Source: Buxus sempervirens
Lineage: Eukaryota > Streptophyta > Magnoliopsida > Buxales > Buxaceae
DNA: 64,000 nt
Reading direction: 5' to 3'
Assembly: GCA_947561395.2 (NCBI GenBank)
Contig: OX387184.1
Location: 35,330,766-35,394,765 of the forward strand
The notes beneath the pieces are model-generated. The model saw only the letters and a program-made list of their open reading frames with translations. It had not been told where the DNA came from and searched no databases. The first letter of the stretch is position 1. Every line of letters starts with the position of its first letter. Position numbers and translations under genes: made by a program. Positions 48,191 to 58,829 of the stretch are shown here, one piece after another.

Positions 48191-48554
48191 TACAGGCCCC
48201 GTTGGAAAGCCTGTCGGAAATCAAGATTGGGCTTGGGCCCAGTAGGGTTATTGGGTAACCCTTCTTGGTTTAAGCTATTTATTGAATTAGTTAATTATTT
48301 TAAAGGCTTAGTGGGCTTGTGTTTGGCCCAATAGCCAATATGCAAGTGGCCTTGGGCCCGTTCGTTTGAAAACGGGCCTGGGTTAGGCCGGTCAGGAGTG
48401 GGCCCAGGAGGCCTTGGTGGGCCCATTTAGGCCCACGGCCCACAAGTGGGCTTAGTAAAGCCCAAACAACTTTTCAGGGTCAGGTCTTACCGGTTCGGGT
48501 CAAATCAAGTCCAACCGGGTCGAAAAATTACATTTGTTAAGTTATTTTTAAAGC

Positions 48555-48640
48555 AGACCGTATTTGCTATACGGTCTAGTCTAAACTGTAAATGTAATAT
48601 GGTTCAAGCCAGACAGTATAGAAAATACGATTTCTGCTTG
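48555..48640 (-). repeat. GACCGTATTTGC hairpin words
   Basis: GACCGTATTTGCTATACGGTC followed by two decayed members. The layout matches 42508-42600 in the sister LTR. Confidence 0.5.
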
Positions 48641-49451
48641 ATTTTACAATTTTGCATCGATTTTGGCCGAGATCAGTCCGGTTGGTTTCCTGGGGTGTCC
48701 GAACATTCCTTACTGGTTTCCAGGTCCGTCACATCAGCTCATGAGCTATGCTCTTGGTTCTAAAAGTGCCTTTTCACTTCTTTTTAGTGCTCTTCACTGG
48801 GAGGATCTCCCATGTCTCCACTATTCCCTTGAGTTGGCTTTTGGCATGCATGTTAATAGGATTTATGGAGAAAGGAAGTTGAGAAGCGGATTAAGGATAC
48901 ATCAGGATATTATGAGGAGGACAAATCCCTCCTAAGATGAGTAAAATGAGATGAACATTTGCTTAAATTCATTTTTAGACCATTGAGCTACTCTCCTTCC
49001 CTTAGGTGGGGTCTTCCTCTCATCATGGGGAGCCTAAAGCCATGCCAAACAGAAGCAAACCAGTGAGATAAAAAAATAACAAGCTAAACAGTAAATTTAG
49101 AAAAGATCAAACAAGCTAAACAGTAAATTAAGATCAATTTGAATGTATATTAAACAATACATTACCAGAAGCCTTCCTTGACCATTACCTTTCACTTTTG
49201 ACGTGTGATGGCTCTCCAAGTGATTTTGGCAGCGCTTCCGCACTCCCGTTGATTCTTCAAAATGGGTTTGAAAAAGGATTCTCCTATTCCTAGGTTGAAA
49301 GGGTAAAAGGAGAAGGGATTAGGTATGGTTGAGGGGCAAAATGGGGATTTTTATGGGCTAGTGGATTTTTGGCAAAGCTTGGGCAGGGGTTGGACATGGA
49401 AAAGGTAGAGAAAGAGAGGAGGACCAACCAAGGGGACCAGCTTACACAAAT

Positions 49452-49467
49452 GGGGGGGGGGGGGGGG
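49452..49467 (+). repeat. Run of 16 G
   Basis: A homopolymer of 16 G inside the LTR 45508-50246 (C-run on the sense strand). It could form G-quadruplex and is a likely length-variable site. Confidence 0.9.
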
Positions 49468-49498
49468 CTGGCCCTCTATTTATAAGCATTTTTTTCGT

Positions 49499-49705
49499 GC
49501 CCGTATTTGAAGTACGGGCATGCCTTGCCCGTATTTCAAATACGGACATGCCTTGCCTGTATTTCAAATACGGGTGAGCCCACGTGATAAAATCTAGCGA
49601 ATCCACCAGTTGTCGCCGTACGGGACGCGTGTCCCACTTCTAGAAGCTTAGAACTATATTTCGAATACGATCGTGCCTTGACCGTATTTTAAATACGGTC
49701 ACGCA
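49499..49705 (-). repeat. CCCGTATTT/AAATACGGG hairpin cluster
   Basis: GCCCGTATTTGAAGTACGGGC, GCCCGTATTTCAAATACGGAC and a third copy are joined by ATGCCTT spacers. After a gap comes GACCGTATTTTAAATACGGTC at 49680-49700. Position 2 of the stem is C:G in one group and A:T in the other. Confidence 0.7.
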
Positions 49706-50246
49706 CGTTTTAAAAATGGCGGATTTCAAACCCTTCTCCAATTTGGTTTTGAGCAAAGATTTTATCCAATTTTCCTTTTCTTTTTGATTTATTTTAATTC
49801 CAAAAATAAAATATTTTAATAATAATAATAATTTTAATCAAAATTTTTATTTTTCTTGTCCTTTTCTGCTTTTGTGCCACATGGGCAGATTTCTTGAAAC
49901 TTCAACTGACCACAACTTTTCCGTCCGATGTCCCATTTCCACAAACTTAGTGTCGTTGGAATCAGCTCGGAACGCCCTATCCAATGTGATCAAATTGGGT
50001 AGCTGAATTGGGGTCGAGCAAAAAGTCAACTTTTCTCTCCCCAAAAGTTTGATCGGCTCATTACTTCCTCATTTGGACCCCGATTCCAGCAAACTGGTTG
50101 CATTAGAATCGTGTCGAAAAGCTTTTTTCAATGGGATGAAGTTTGATGGCCAATTCTCTTTAAATTAAAAAGTCAATTTTTTGACCCCCTCAGAGTTTGA
50201 CTTTTCATTTTCTTCATTTTAGGGGTGCAAAAATCAAGTGTCTACA

Positions 50247-50520
50247 GTGGGAGTCAACTCATTGGTCCCGAATCGAAAGACTGAAAGCTGGGGATCCCAG
50301 AAAAGCAAGGCTGCTTGGATCATATCCTAGTTGATTGGCACGTTTAACAAGGACAGGGTGTGCCCCATACGGTATTGTGTCTCCCATTCAATCTACTCAT
50401 CCCCTCGGAGCTGCCTTGTCTAAGAGCGGATTCAGGGGGTATCCCAAGCACACTTCTCTATCCTAGGGAATCGGACTCTCTCAGATGAGGACAAAGATGC
50501 CATGCCAACTATCAGATCGA
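50247..50520 (-). pseudogene. DUF7745-like ORF, N-terminal piece
   Basis: Minus strand: MASLSSSERVRFPRIEKCAW near 50500, then after stops LLFWDPQLSVFRFGTNELTP ending at the GTGGG target duplication. VFRFG-ELTPTIEE is the N-terminal signature of DUF7745-like proteins and is completed across the inserted LTR at 45507. Confidence 0.6.
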
Positions 50521-51959
50521 AATTCCGAATCAATTTTAGGGTTCCACACCAGACTTTTAATCAGTTCTAAAACATGCATAATTTCAAGCAAAAGGATGAA
50601 CCACTTCCAATTTTAACATGCTTCTACAGGATAAAGCAAAAATTAAAATAGCGCGGAATTCAAATTCAAGCACACATGGTGTGTGGTCCTAAGGGTTGGT
50701 GCCAATTGAGGCGCAACTCCTAGACATACTTGCGTAAGGGAGCACGTCCAAGTCTTGATTAGTCTTTTGTCTTTCATCTGCTTCTGGTGTCGGACCACAG
50801 TGAAAATCAAAACTTGCCATCGAGAGCGAAAAATTACAAGATGTTTACAAAAACTGCAAAGAACTCATCCTTAAGGCTGTGGGGAGCCAGAAGGAAGGAT
50901 AAAAATTGCTTCCCAGGCGGGTAGGCTAAAAATTCCTAGATCTAGGGTTTAGTGCCCCTGTTCTGATCTGGCCTGCTTTCATCTGTTTGTTTGATCTGGC
51001 TGACTTTCATCTGCTTTAAAAGACTAATCCGGACTTAAAGTGCTCCCAGCGGACTCTAATGGCTCAAGGCCCATAGCTTACAGGACTCAATGCATGGATC
51101 TGGGGTGGTTCCCCTGATCAAAGTTAAGTTGGTTTCCTAAACTAGGGCTGAGGTAGCCCAGAATCTAAGGTTTACTCAATTTGATGCAAAAGTGGGGGTT
51201 GCTGCACCTAATGGACTCTTGGGTTTTAGATTGATTTTACTCCTCTTGTATTTATCATTCACATCACAATCACAATCACAAAGTGCGGTTTATTCAGAAG
51301 CGTTAGGTGGGGAAGGATACCCAGCCCGAGTCATATGCCTATAAGGGTCTGGACCAGTACTGGATCCTCGCGTACCACGGCAAGAAACCTGTGGTGCTAA
51401 TGGACTCCAGAAAACTGGGGAGATGAGTTTACCTTGCTTTCCCCGGCAAGCCACGGGAGCGTAGGGCTAATACCATCCCAAAAGTCAGTTCATAGGAATC
51501 AGAAGGGTGGCTGCTAGAGAGGTCTAAGTTTTGGATGAGAAGAGCATTATCTGCACTCATTCATTCATTTAGGGTCGGATCATTCACGTAGTCTCCCTCA
51601 TGCGTGTCACCCACCGCAGTTTTATCACAAAACTGGAAAAGAAATCCATCCACGGTGTGGTGGCGTGCCCGTGTGTGCAGTTGGGCTGCATGCTGTGTCT
51701 AATCGGGTGAGTTTTGTCTAGATTTTATTGATAAAAGAATTTTTACCGTCTCATATAGTAAGGTGAAGAATTGGCATGCAATACAAGGTTCTGGGAGCGT
51801 CCCCAGGTAGGTGGAGGGTCTCCGGGAACCACTTAAATTCCACTTTCCTTAGGCAATCATCGCGTCCTTTATGACAGGACTCCCCGAAAGATGTATTTGC
51901 GTGTATTCTACGCTTTACTAAACAAACTGGTAAGAACCCTAAAACCAACTAATCCCCTT
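50521..51959 (-). other. Leader region of the DUF7745-type element
   Basis: About 1.4 kb between the ORF start and the LTR end at about 51960. There is no coding signal. No standard tRNA primer site could be recognised next to the LTR, so the element's lineage is uncertain. Confidence 0.4.
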
Positions 51960-52251
51960 TGTGTTGACTCATTCTAACTAGGGGTTCTATTTGGTCGAAA
52001 AAGTCCCGAGCGGAGTCACCAAGCTGTACTGGTCTGCGGCTTGAGATTCTAGGTAGGGTCTCGGTTACGGTCTGGGGAAGTCCGTAGACACCACGGTACG
52101 CCCCGTCGGTTGACAGGTCCCATAGATTTATCCTGGTTTGAGTCAACTCGGTCTTTTACTCACCCGATTCCTAATCCAGCATGCAATTGGGTTAAGTCTG
52201 GTGGGACCACCTGGGTGGTGCGGGTCCCTTAATTGTTTTTATCTTGTTAAT
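51960..52251 (-). mobile_element. LTR of the DUF7745-type element, inner part
   Basis: Contains the block GGTCTGCGGCTTGAGATTCT and the GTCCGTAGACACC block seen in the TGTAAGCACC LTRs. Thus this LTR belongs to the same wider family. It is cut at 52251 by the gag-only element and continues from 63946 past the window end. Confidence 0.65.
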
Positions 52252-52411
52252 TGTAGACACCCCAAATTGCACTAAAAATGAGAAAATAATTGAAAATATT
52301 AATTGGGATTTGAAACAGGTCAAAAAAAAGTGTAAAATCTGGCCAAACTGGTCATGACCGTATTTTGTTTACGGACTGGTCATACCTGCAGTTGATATAC
52401 AGTCACGGCGT

Positions 52412-52460
52412 GCCCGTATTAATAATACGGGCAGGGCGCGACCGTAATATATATACGGTC
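52412..52460 (+). repeat. Two co-varying hairpins in LTR U3
   Basis: GCCCGTATTAATAATACGGGC (52412-52432) and GACCGTAATATATATACGGTC (52440-52460). The second stem pair is C:G in one and A:T in the other. Copies occur in the right LTR near 62278-62330. Confidence 0.75.
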
Positions 52461-52670
52461 ACGGGGGTCTTTGTGCGAATTTTACCTTTTTAATTTTTGA
52501 GGCTTATCTGCACCCAAATATCTCTCTTGGATAATCGAATTCTCTTATTTATCTGTTCGAATTATCTCATTTATCCTTGGTTGGATATGGATGGGCATTA
52601 TCTCCAATTTTCACTCTATCCTGAGAATCAGGATATATCCTTCTGGACCAGCCTTGCCCCTGTGCTTGCC

Positions 52671-52680
52671 TATAAATAGA
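52671..52680 (+). promoter_or_regulatory. LTR TATA box
   Basis: TATAAATAGA, duplicated at 62537 in the right LTR. Transcription would start about 30 bp downstream. Confidence 0.65.
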
Positions 52681-52780
52681 GGGTCTCTCCTCTAGCTTAG
52701 GGCCACGAAATTTTGAGTCCAAGGAATTCTAAGAAGCTCCAAGAGAAGAGAAAGAACTCCTGCTGCCTGCCTGCTCAATC

Positions 52781-52789
52781 CAGGTAAGT
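52781..52789 (+). promoter_or_regulatory. Conserved 5' splice site in LTR leader
   Basis: CAG|GTAAGTC, a consensus plant donor about 100 bp after the TATA box, intact in both LTRs (62647). Similar donors sit at the same place in other LTR families here (12042 and after 23980), suggesting a spliced leader. Confidence 0.5.
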
Positions 52790-54077
52790 CCCCTATCCTT
52801 TTTTATTCTCTGTCTTCAATTCTAGAAGTAATAGGATCATCTCTATTGCTGTAGAATAAGGCCATATCTATTTTGTATCCCTAAACTTGTCTCCAAGTAC
52901 CTCAAGGGTCTCTCTAGCCGTAAAACGTGAAGAGAGAACTAGGGGAAAGGGGAACAGGTGGATCCCTAGAATAGAACCCCATATCTGTTTTTTTTCTTTT
53001 AGAATAAAGCCTCTGATTGTGTTTGTGTAACCAAACCTATCTCCAAGTACCTCAAGAGTCTCTCTAGCCGTAAAACGTGAAGAGAGAACTAGGGGAAAAG
53101 AGAACAGGTGGATCTGTAGGGTAGATCCCCATGTGCTCTAATTTGTGAGATATGGCTGTTTTAAATATCCTGATCATGTTTTAATGCTTTTTATGATATA
53201 TCTGAATGAATTACATGAATCTATGATGTTTATAGCATGAGATCCTCACTTTTTGATAAAATTTGGATTTTTGCCACTTTTGCGCCTACAGCACTGTTTT
53301 CGTGATTTTTGCGATTTTAGGCTAGGATCTTGGATTTATCATGATCAATATGATAGATCTGAATCCAGAAGCCTAAAAGTAAATTCTAGAGTTTCATGAT
53401 GTGGTTTTTGATTTGTTTTCCCCTTTTGAGAGAAGACCCTACGGTCTAAATTCTCCCTTTTTTATGTTTTTCATAAACGTAGGTATTTTTGGTTTTGATT
53501 TTCTGATTTAATGTGAAATTTGGGCTTTATCTATGTCTTGGACTATTCAAGTTCAATTTTGAAATATTTTATAAAAATCATATTTTTCTAGATTTCTAGA
53601 ATTTGACTTGAAGCCAGATTTTTGGATTTTTCAATTTAAATTGTTTTTATTCAATTTTATCTCAAATTTGTTTTGATCATGAAACCCTAGGAATGGTATG
53701 ATCATGTTTGATAGTTCTGGATCAATCAGACTATTCATATGAAAAAACCATATATTTTTGCCTTTTTTTTGTGATTTTTCATGATTTTTATAGCAAGCTT
53801 TTTCCTTTAATTTAATATGAACAAAACCTGGCAACCACCTTGTGTGGATGAATAGGGGTGCCTAACACCTTCCCCTGTTCATAACTTAATCCCCTTACCC
53901 ATCTCTGGTTGTTTTTTTTAGGAGGGATATTTTGCCCTAAAATTTGCCTTTTGTGCTTATTTGATATTTTGGTGTCCATTCACACCTAAATTGAATGGTG
54001 GCGACTCTTTGTTTTATTTAATCTCGTGCGATGATTGAGGAAATCATGTAGATTGATTTTTTCCCATGTCTCACAAC

Positions 54078-54096
54078 TGGCGACTCTGCTGGGGAC
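54078..54096 (+). other. Primer-binding site
   Basis: TGGCGACTCTGCTGGGGAC starts 2 bp after the left LTR. It begins with the TGG complement of CCA. Its sequence fits the tRNA-Arg primer used by Tat/Ogre elements; the tRNA identity is from memory of that group. Confidence 0.75.
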
Positions 54097-55294
54097 TTGT
54101 GGATTTGAGCCTTTTGGTGTTTTAGTTCATGTTTTTGATTTTTTGATTTGCTTGCTATTTTATGTTCTTAAGCATGTTGAGTATATTTTAAATCTGAATT
54201 ATTGCTTAAGAATTCATGGGGGTAGAAACATGCTTAATTTTGATTTATAGGATTGTTTCTACAAACATGCGTAGGGGAGGTCCGTTTTGCTGAACCATGC
54301 TTATTTCTTGCTATATTTTTATGATAGCATGTTTTAATTTTCAGCATGATCTCCATGATGATTTTGGGTGTATAACATGATCATATGTTTGCATGATAGA
54401 TGATTTTTTTTATGAGCATGTTTTGGGGGCTATAGGATTGCTTTATTTACGTGTTTACTTTAAATATGCTTTCCTATTATGCCTTGGTTTGTTTATGCAT
54501 GGCTGCGAAAATAGTGGCAAGGGTTTGGGACGTTGTGAATGCACCCTATTTTTACAATGCACTGTGCACCTTTTACTTTTACACAGCCTACCCTTAACCT
54601 ATAGGAAGTTGAACCCGAATGTGTGTAGCTTGGCGCAACGAGGTCGATACTTCGGAAAGCGAAAGTGAAAACATTCACCTTAGAACTTTGAGCTAATGAT
54701 GTGATGATAACGTGGATCTGGGATTCTGGTCATCACTAGGCTTGAGTGCTAAGTTGCCATTAAGCCAAAACCCAAAACCCCTACGCTTGAAGGTGGAGTT
54801 ACACGTTTTTTGCTAAAGTATACAATTACGTGGGGATATGGGTTTGTATGATTGTGGGAAGGCCGCATGGCTTACAAACCAGGGCATAATGCGGATGCCA
54901 TATTGAAGGTAAACAAGGTAACAAAGTAATCCTATTGTTTTGCATTATTTTCATGTCATAGGGGTGTCATGGTACCCATTGGGTCGGGATAAAATTGGTC
55001 CCAAAATATGCATATTTTCTAAAATTGGTGCAACCCATAGGAAGAGTTTCTAACTCTGTTTAGAATCAATCCTACCCAATGTTCATACAAGAGGCAACAA
55101 AAGGGTACCAAATTCTTGAGTATGGTGTCAATTCGAAGAGTACATGTGCCCTCCTAAGCATGTGTTTTAGCAAAAAGGCCAAAGTCCACTTTGGGACAGT
55201 TTAGAAGCTCTGCAATGGGTGAACCGTACGTTTGGATGAACAATGAAAGTGACCAAACCATGTAAAAACTGAAAAAATATAACAAGGTTCCGTA
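54097..55294 (+). other. 5' leader of the gag-only element
   Basis: About 1.2 kb without a supported ORF between the primer site and the hairpin words at 55295. Short open frames at 54035-54668 on both strands lack any family resemblance. Confidence 0.4.
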
Positions 55295-55435
55295 AAACCG
55301 CATTTAGTACACGGGCTGGGCTTGCCCGTATTGGTTATAAGGGTTAGGCTCGCCCGTGGATTGCATACGGTCACGGCTTGCTCGTAATTTGAATACGGGC
55401 AGGGCTGGACCGTACTGTGTATACGGTTTTCTCGG
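55295..55435 (+). repeat. GCCCGTA/TACGGGC word cluster in leader
   Basis: ACGGGCTGGGCTTGCCCGT, GGCTCGCCCGTGGATTGCAT, CTCGTAATTTGAATACGGGC and GACCGTACTGTGTATACGGT, the same vocabulary as the LTR hairpins, here internal. Confidence 0.55.
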
Positions 55436-55568
55436 AATATTCAACTTTAATCTGTTTTTCTCACTAAAATCTTCCTTTAACCTTTAAATAATGATAAAGG
55501 GAAACAAGTTTGAATAAAATGCTTCAAAAAAAAATAATTGAGATAAAAAAAAATAGAGAAAGGTTCCT

Positions 55569-56871
55569 TGGGCTTCTGAAAGCCTTTGAATTTCAGACTT
55601 TTTCAAAACTCTTGGGCTTCTGAAAGCCTTTGAATTTCAGATTTTTGAAAAAAATCCGGGGCCTCTGAAAGCCTTTGAATTTCAGATTTTTCAAAAAATT
55701 CCTCGGGCCTCTGAAAGCCTTTGAATTTCAGACTTTTTCTTAAAAAAACTTTTCGGCCTCTGAAAGCCTTTGAATTTCAGACTTTTTCTCAAAAACTCCT
55801 TGGGCCTCTGAAAGCCTTTGAATTTCAGATCTTTTGGGCCTCTGAAAGCCATTGAATTTCAGACCTTTTTCTTTTGGGCCTCTGAAAGCCTTTGAATTTC
55901 AGATTTTTCAAAAATCCTTGGGCCTCTAAAAGCCTTTGAATTTCAGACTTTTTTTTTTCAAAAACTCCCTGGGCCGTCTAAAAGCCTCTGAATTTTAGAC
56001 AAACTTTTTCTTTGGGCCGTCTATAAGCCTCTGAATTGTAGACACATATCCTTTGGGCCGTCTAAAAGCCTCTGAATTTTAGACAATCATTTCTTTGGGC
56101 CATCTAAAAGCCTCTGAATTTTAGACAAATCATTTTTGGGCCGTCTAAAAGCCTCTGAATTTTAGACAAACCTTTTCTTTGGGCCGTCTATAAGCCTCTG
56201 AATTATAGACACATCATTTCTTTGGGCCATCTAAAAGCCTCTGAATTTTAGACAAATGATTTCTTTGGGCCGTCTAAAAGCCTCTGAATTTTAGACAAAT
56301 CATCTTTTTGGGTCGTCTAAAAGCCTCTGAATTTTAGACAAATCATCTTTTTGGGCCGTCTAAAAGCCTTTGAATTTTAGACAAATCATTTCTTTGGGCC
56401 GTCTATAAGCCTCTGAATTATAGACACATATCCTTTGGGCCGTCTAAAAGCCTCTGAATTTTAGACAAATCATTTCTTTGGGTCGTCTAAAAGCCTCTGA
56501 ATTTTAGACAATCATTTCTTTGGGCCATCTATAAGCCTCTGAATTATAGACACACATTCTTTGGGCCATCTATAAGCCTCTGAATTATAGACACATATCC
56601 TTTGGGCCTCTGAAAGCCTTTGAATTTCAGACTTTTTTCAAAAATATCCCTGGGCCTCTGAAAGCCTTTGAATTTCAGACCTTTTCCAAAAATATCCCTG
56701 GGCCTCTGAAAGCCTTTGAATTTCGGACATTTTCCAAAAATACCCCTGGGCCTCTGAAAGCCTTTGAATTTTGGACCTTTTCCAAAAATATCCCTGGGCC
56801 TCTGAAAGCCTTTGAATTTCGGACCTTTTCCAAAAATACCCCTGGGCCTCTGAAAGCCTTTGAATTTCAGA
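55569..56871 (+). repeat. 30-unit hairpin array with three co-varying stem classes
   Basis: Unit about 43 bp: TTTGGGCC, hairpin, then a T/A-rich spacer. Class A (units 1-9 and 25-30): CTGAAA gcctttgaa TTTCAG. Class B (10,12-14,16-19,21,22): CTAAAA gcctctgaa TTTTAG. Class C (11,15,20,23,24): CTATAA gcctctgaa TTATAG. Outer bases extend the stem (T...A or GT...AC). Both arms change together. Arm-level deviations: units 27 and 29 (TTTCGG), unit 28 (TTTTGG, two changes) and unit 11 (TTGTAG) are all G-U compatible on the plus strand; only unit 9 has an A-C mismatch. Antisense open frames here are by-products. Confidence 0.9.
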
Positions 56872-57115
56872 TCATTTTCTCTTTTTGTGGGACCTGTTGG
56901 AAGCCCTAGAATATTCCAACAATTCAATTCAAAAAAAAAAAAAAAAGAAGCAAATAAAGAAAAAAATCCAAACTCGTGTTCACCCAGCTTGCACATAGGC
57001 ATTCCTAGGCATGTGAATGAGATTAATTGGGCACTGATATTTTTCCTTTATTTTATGACCAGGTACCAATACACTTGCAATCATAGCCCCTGTAACCAGA
57101 TCAAGAGCTCGAGCC

Positions 57116-58174
57116 ATGAATCCCATTGAAGACGAAGCTGATGCTCCTCACCCAGATATCGTCTTGTTACAAGAGCAAGTGGCAGGACTAGCCCGAATGC
57201 TAGAGAACATACTGTCAGTACAGGCCCAACAAGTGCAGGCTCAACAAATGCAGGCCCAGAACCAAGCATCCACTTCCAACCCTGTACCTCCACCCCAAAT
57301 CAATATTCCACCCCCAGTGCAACCAATTCCTGAACCCATCCATGAAACCACTTATGAACCTATGGTGACCAAGGATGAAACAGTTGAATCAGAAAAGGCT
57401 AAGGAAAAGGAAAAAATGAGGGAAGAAATGGAAAAGAAGTTCATGCAAAGACTGGAAATGATCCAGGATGAACTAAGGGAAGTAAAAGGGGTAAACAACT
57501 TTGGGGGCACCAATTTTGAAGACATGTGCCTATACCCCCATGTTAACCTACCGGCTAAGTTTAAATGCCCAGATTTTGATAAATATGATGGCACTGGCTG
57601 CCCAATGAGCCATTTGAAGTTATACTGCGGGGCTTTATGCCATTTTGGCCGGGATGACGGCATACTAATTCAACTCTTCCAGAGGAGTTTAACTGGAGCT
57701 GCTTTGAAGTGGTTTACCACTTTGGATCATGGGAAAATAAGAAGGTGGAAGGATTTAGCAGATTCCTTTTTGGCACAATACAGGTTCAACTCTGAGATTA
57801 TACCAGATAGGTATGACATGATGAGGATGACAAAGAGAAATGATGAGACCATAAGGCAATATGCTAAAAGGTGGAGGGAGTTGGCTGCACAAGTCAAGCC
57901 ACCCATGGGAGAACCAGAAATGATTTCAACTTTCATCATGACATTGGGGCAACCATTTTACAGTCACTTGGTGGGTCAAACTACCACCAACTTTGCTGCC
58001 CTAGTGCAAGTGGCAGACAGAATTGAAGATGGGATCAAGTCTGGGAAAATAGCTGATTACTCTGCAGTGTTGAACCAGGAAGCTTCCACCACTTTCTCTA
58101 CACAGAAAAAGGAGAATGGTAATGGAAGAATAAAGAATGAAGAAAGGAGAGAAGCAGAAGTGAATATGGTGTAA
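57116..58174 (+). CDS. gag: Gag polyprotein, N-terminal and capsid part
   Basis: 352 codons from ATG. Residues about 1-80 are Pro/Gln-rich with QAQQ repeats. A charged coiled-coil follows (about 85-125). The capsid-type retrotransposon gag domain spans about 145-310, including KCPDFDKYDGTG, ALKWFTTLD, FLAQYRFNSEI and VGQTTTNFAALVQVADRIEDG, as in Tat/Ogre-group gag. Gag would coat RNA in virus-like particles in the cytoplasm. The frame ends at TAA 58172-58174 but stays open in the same frame afterwards, so this stop looks like a recent mutation that separates capsid from the zinc knuckle. Confidence 0.85.
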   Translation: MNPIEDEADAPHPDIVLLQEQVAGLARMLENILSVQAQQVQAQQMQAQNQASTSNPVPPPQINIPPPVQPIPEPIHETTYEPMVTKDETVESEKAKEKEKMREEMEKKFMQRLEMIQDELREVKGVNNFGGTNFEDMCLYPHVNLPAKFKCPDFDKYDGTGCPMSHLKLYCGALCHFGRDDGILIQLFQRSLTGAALKWFTTLDHGKIRRWKDLADSFLAQYRFNSEIIPDRYDMMRMTKRNDETIRQYAKRWRELAAQVKPPMGEPEMISTFIMTLGQPFYSHLVGQTTTNFAALVQVADRIEDGIKSGKIADYSAVLNQEASTTFSTQKKENGNGRIKNEERREAEVNMV

Positions 58175-58829
58175 CTTCCCAGGGAACCCTTTCAAATCAA
58201 TGCCCATCCACCTCCTATCAAGCCAACCCATCAAGTTCCTTTGCTGCCTATCCAAATTAATGTCCCTTTTGCACAGCCTGTGAAGGAGGAAACAGAAGTA
58301 AGGAAGAGAAGAGAATTTTCTAAACTGCCTATGAGACCAGCTGAACTTTTGCCTACTTTACTTCAAAAGGGTTACGTGACTTTGAGGTTGCCAAATCCTC
58401 ATGCAAGCAAAGGGAAAGGTTATGATTCATCTGCAATATGTGATTATCATATGAGCACTCCAGGGCATACCACTGATCGTTGCTTGGCCCTAAAGCATGC
58501 AATCCAGGATTTGTTGGATAATAACTCCTTATCATTCAAATTCAGTCACTCCCATCCCACCTACTGATAACAATGGGGCAGGCGGCTCAAATGCAATAGG
58601 GGCAATTTTCTCTGGAGAAAGAAGATTTGACCCTTCTCAGCTTATCGCTCCTATTGGTCCAGCAGCCAGGGTTTATCTTGAAAGAAATGCTCCTGGTTAT
58701 GAGCAGGAAGGCTTGCCTTACTCAGCAAGAGAAAGAAATTATCAGAAAAAGGGAGAAAAGTCAACTTTTGCCTTTGAGAACAGGGGCAGTTTTCGAACTC
58801 CCATGTTCTTTGAAAAGAAACTCTCATAA
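58175..58829 (+). pseudogene. gag: Gag C-terminal part after a stop and a frameshift
   Basis: Same frame as the capsid part up to 58567. It includes a knuckle-like CDYHMSTPGHTTDRC (C-x2-H-x4-GH-x4-C) and ALKHAIQDLLD, typical of Tat-group gag. A change of frame near 58535-58560 continues as TDNNGAGGSNAIGAIFSGER to about 58829. No protease or polymerase follows. Confidence 0.7.

Larger units (their letters stand above)
45508..50246 (-). mobile_element. Solo LTR, TGTAGACACC family, target duplication GTGGG
   Basis: Minus-strand start TGTAGACACTTGATTTTTGC at 50246; end ...AGGTGCGCACA at 45508. GTGGG lies at 45503-45507 and 50247-50251. A Tekay-like solo LTR (45876-48190) is nested within. Net length is about 2.42 kb. 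It carries CCGTATTT hairpins at 48555-48640 and 49499-49705. Confidence 0.85.
52252..54075 (+). repeat. Left LTR of the gag-only element
   Basis: 1824 bp, TG...CA. By eye it differs from the right LTR by about 25-30 substitutions plus a few short indels, roughly 98.5 % identity, so insertion was recent. Internal features: hairpins at 52365-52465, TATA at 52671, splice donor at 52784, and a ~150-bp imperfect tandem duplication (about 52890 and 53041). Confidence 0.92.

Noticed and set aside
55569-56871. CRISPR-like direct repeat array
   Set aside because: Spacers are short, T/A-rich and similar to each other, the host is a plant, and the array sits inside an LTR retrotransposon.
56544-57002. 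152-codon minus-strand frame with FKGFQRPR repeats
   Set aside because: It is the antisense reading of the hairpin array; the repeats come from the 43-bp units, and gag lies on the other strand.
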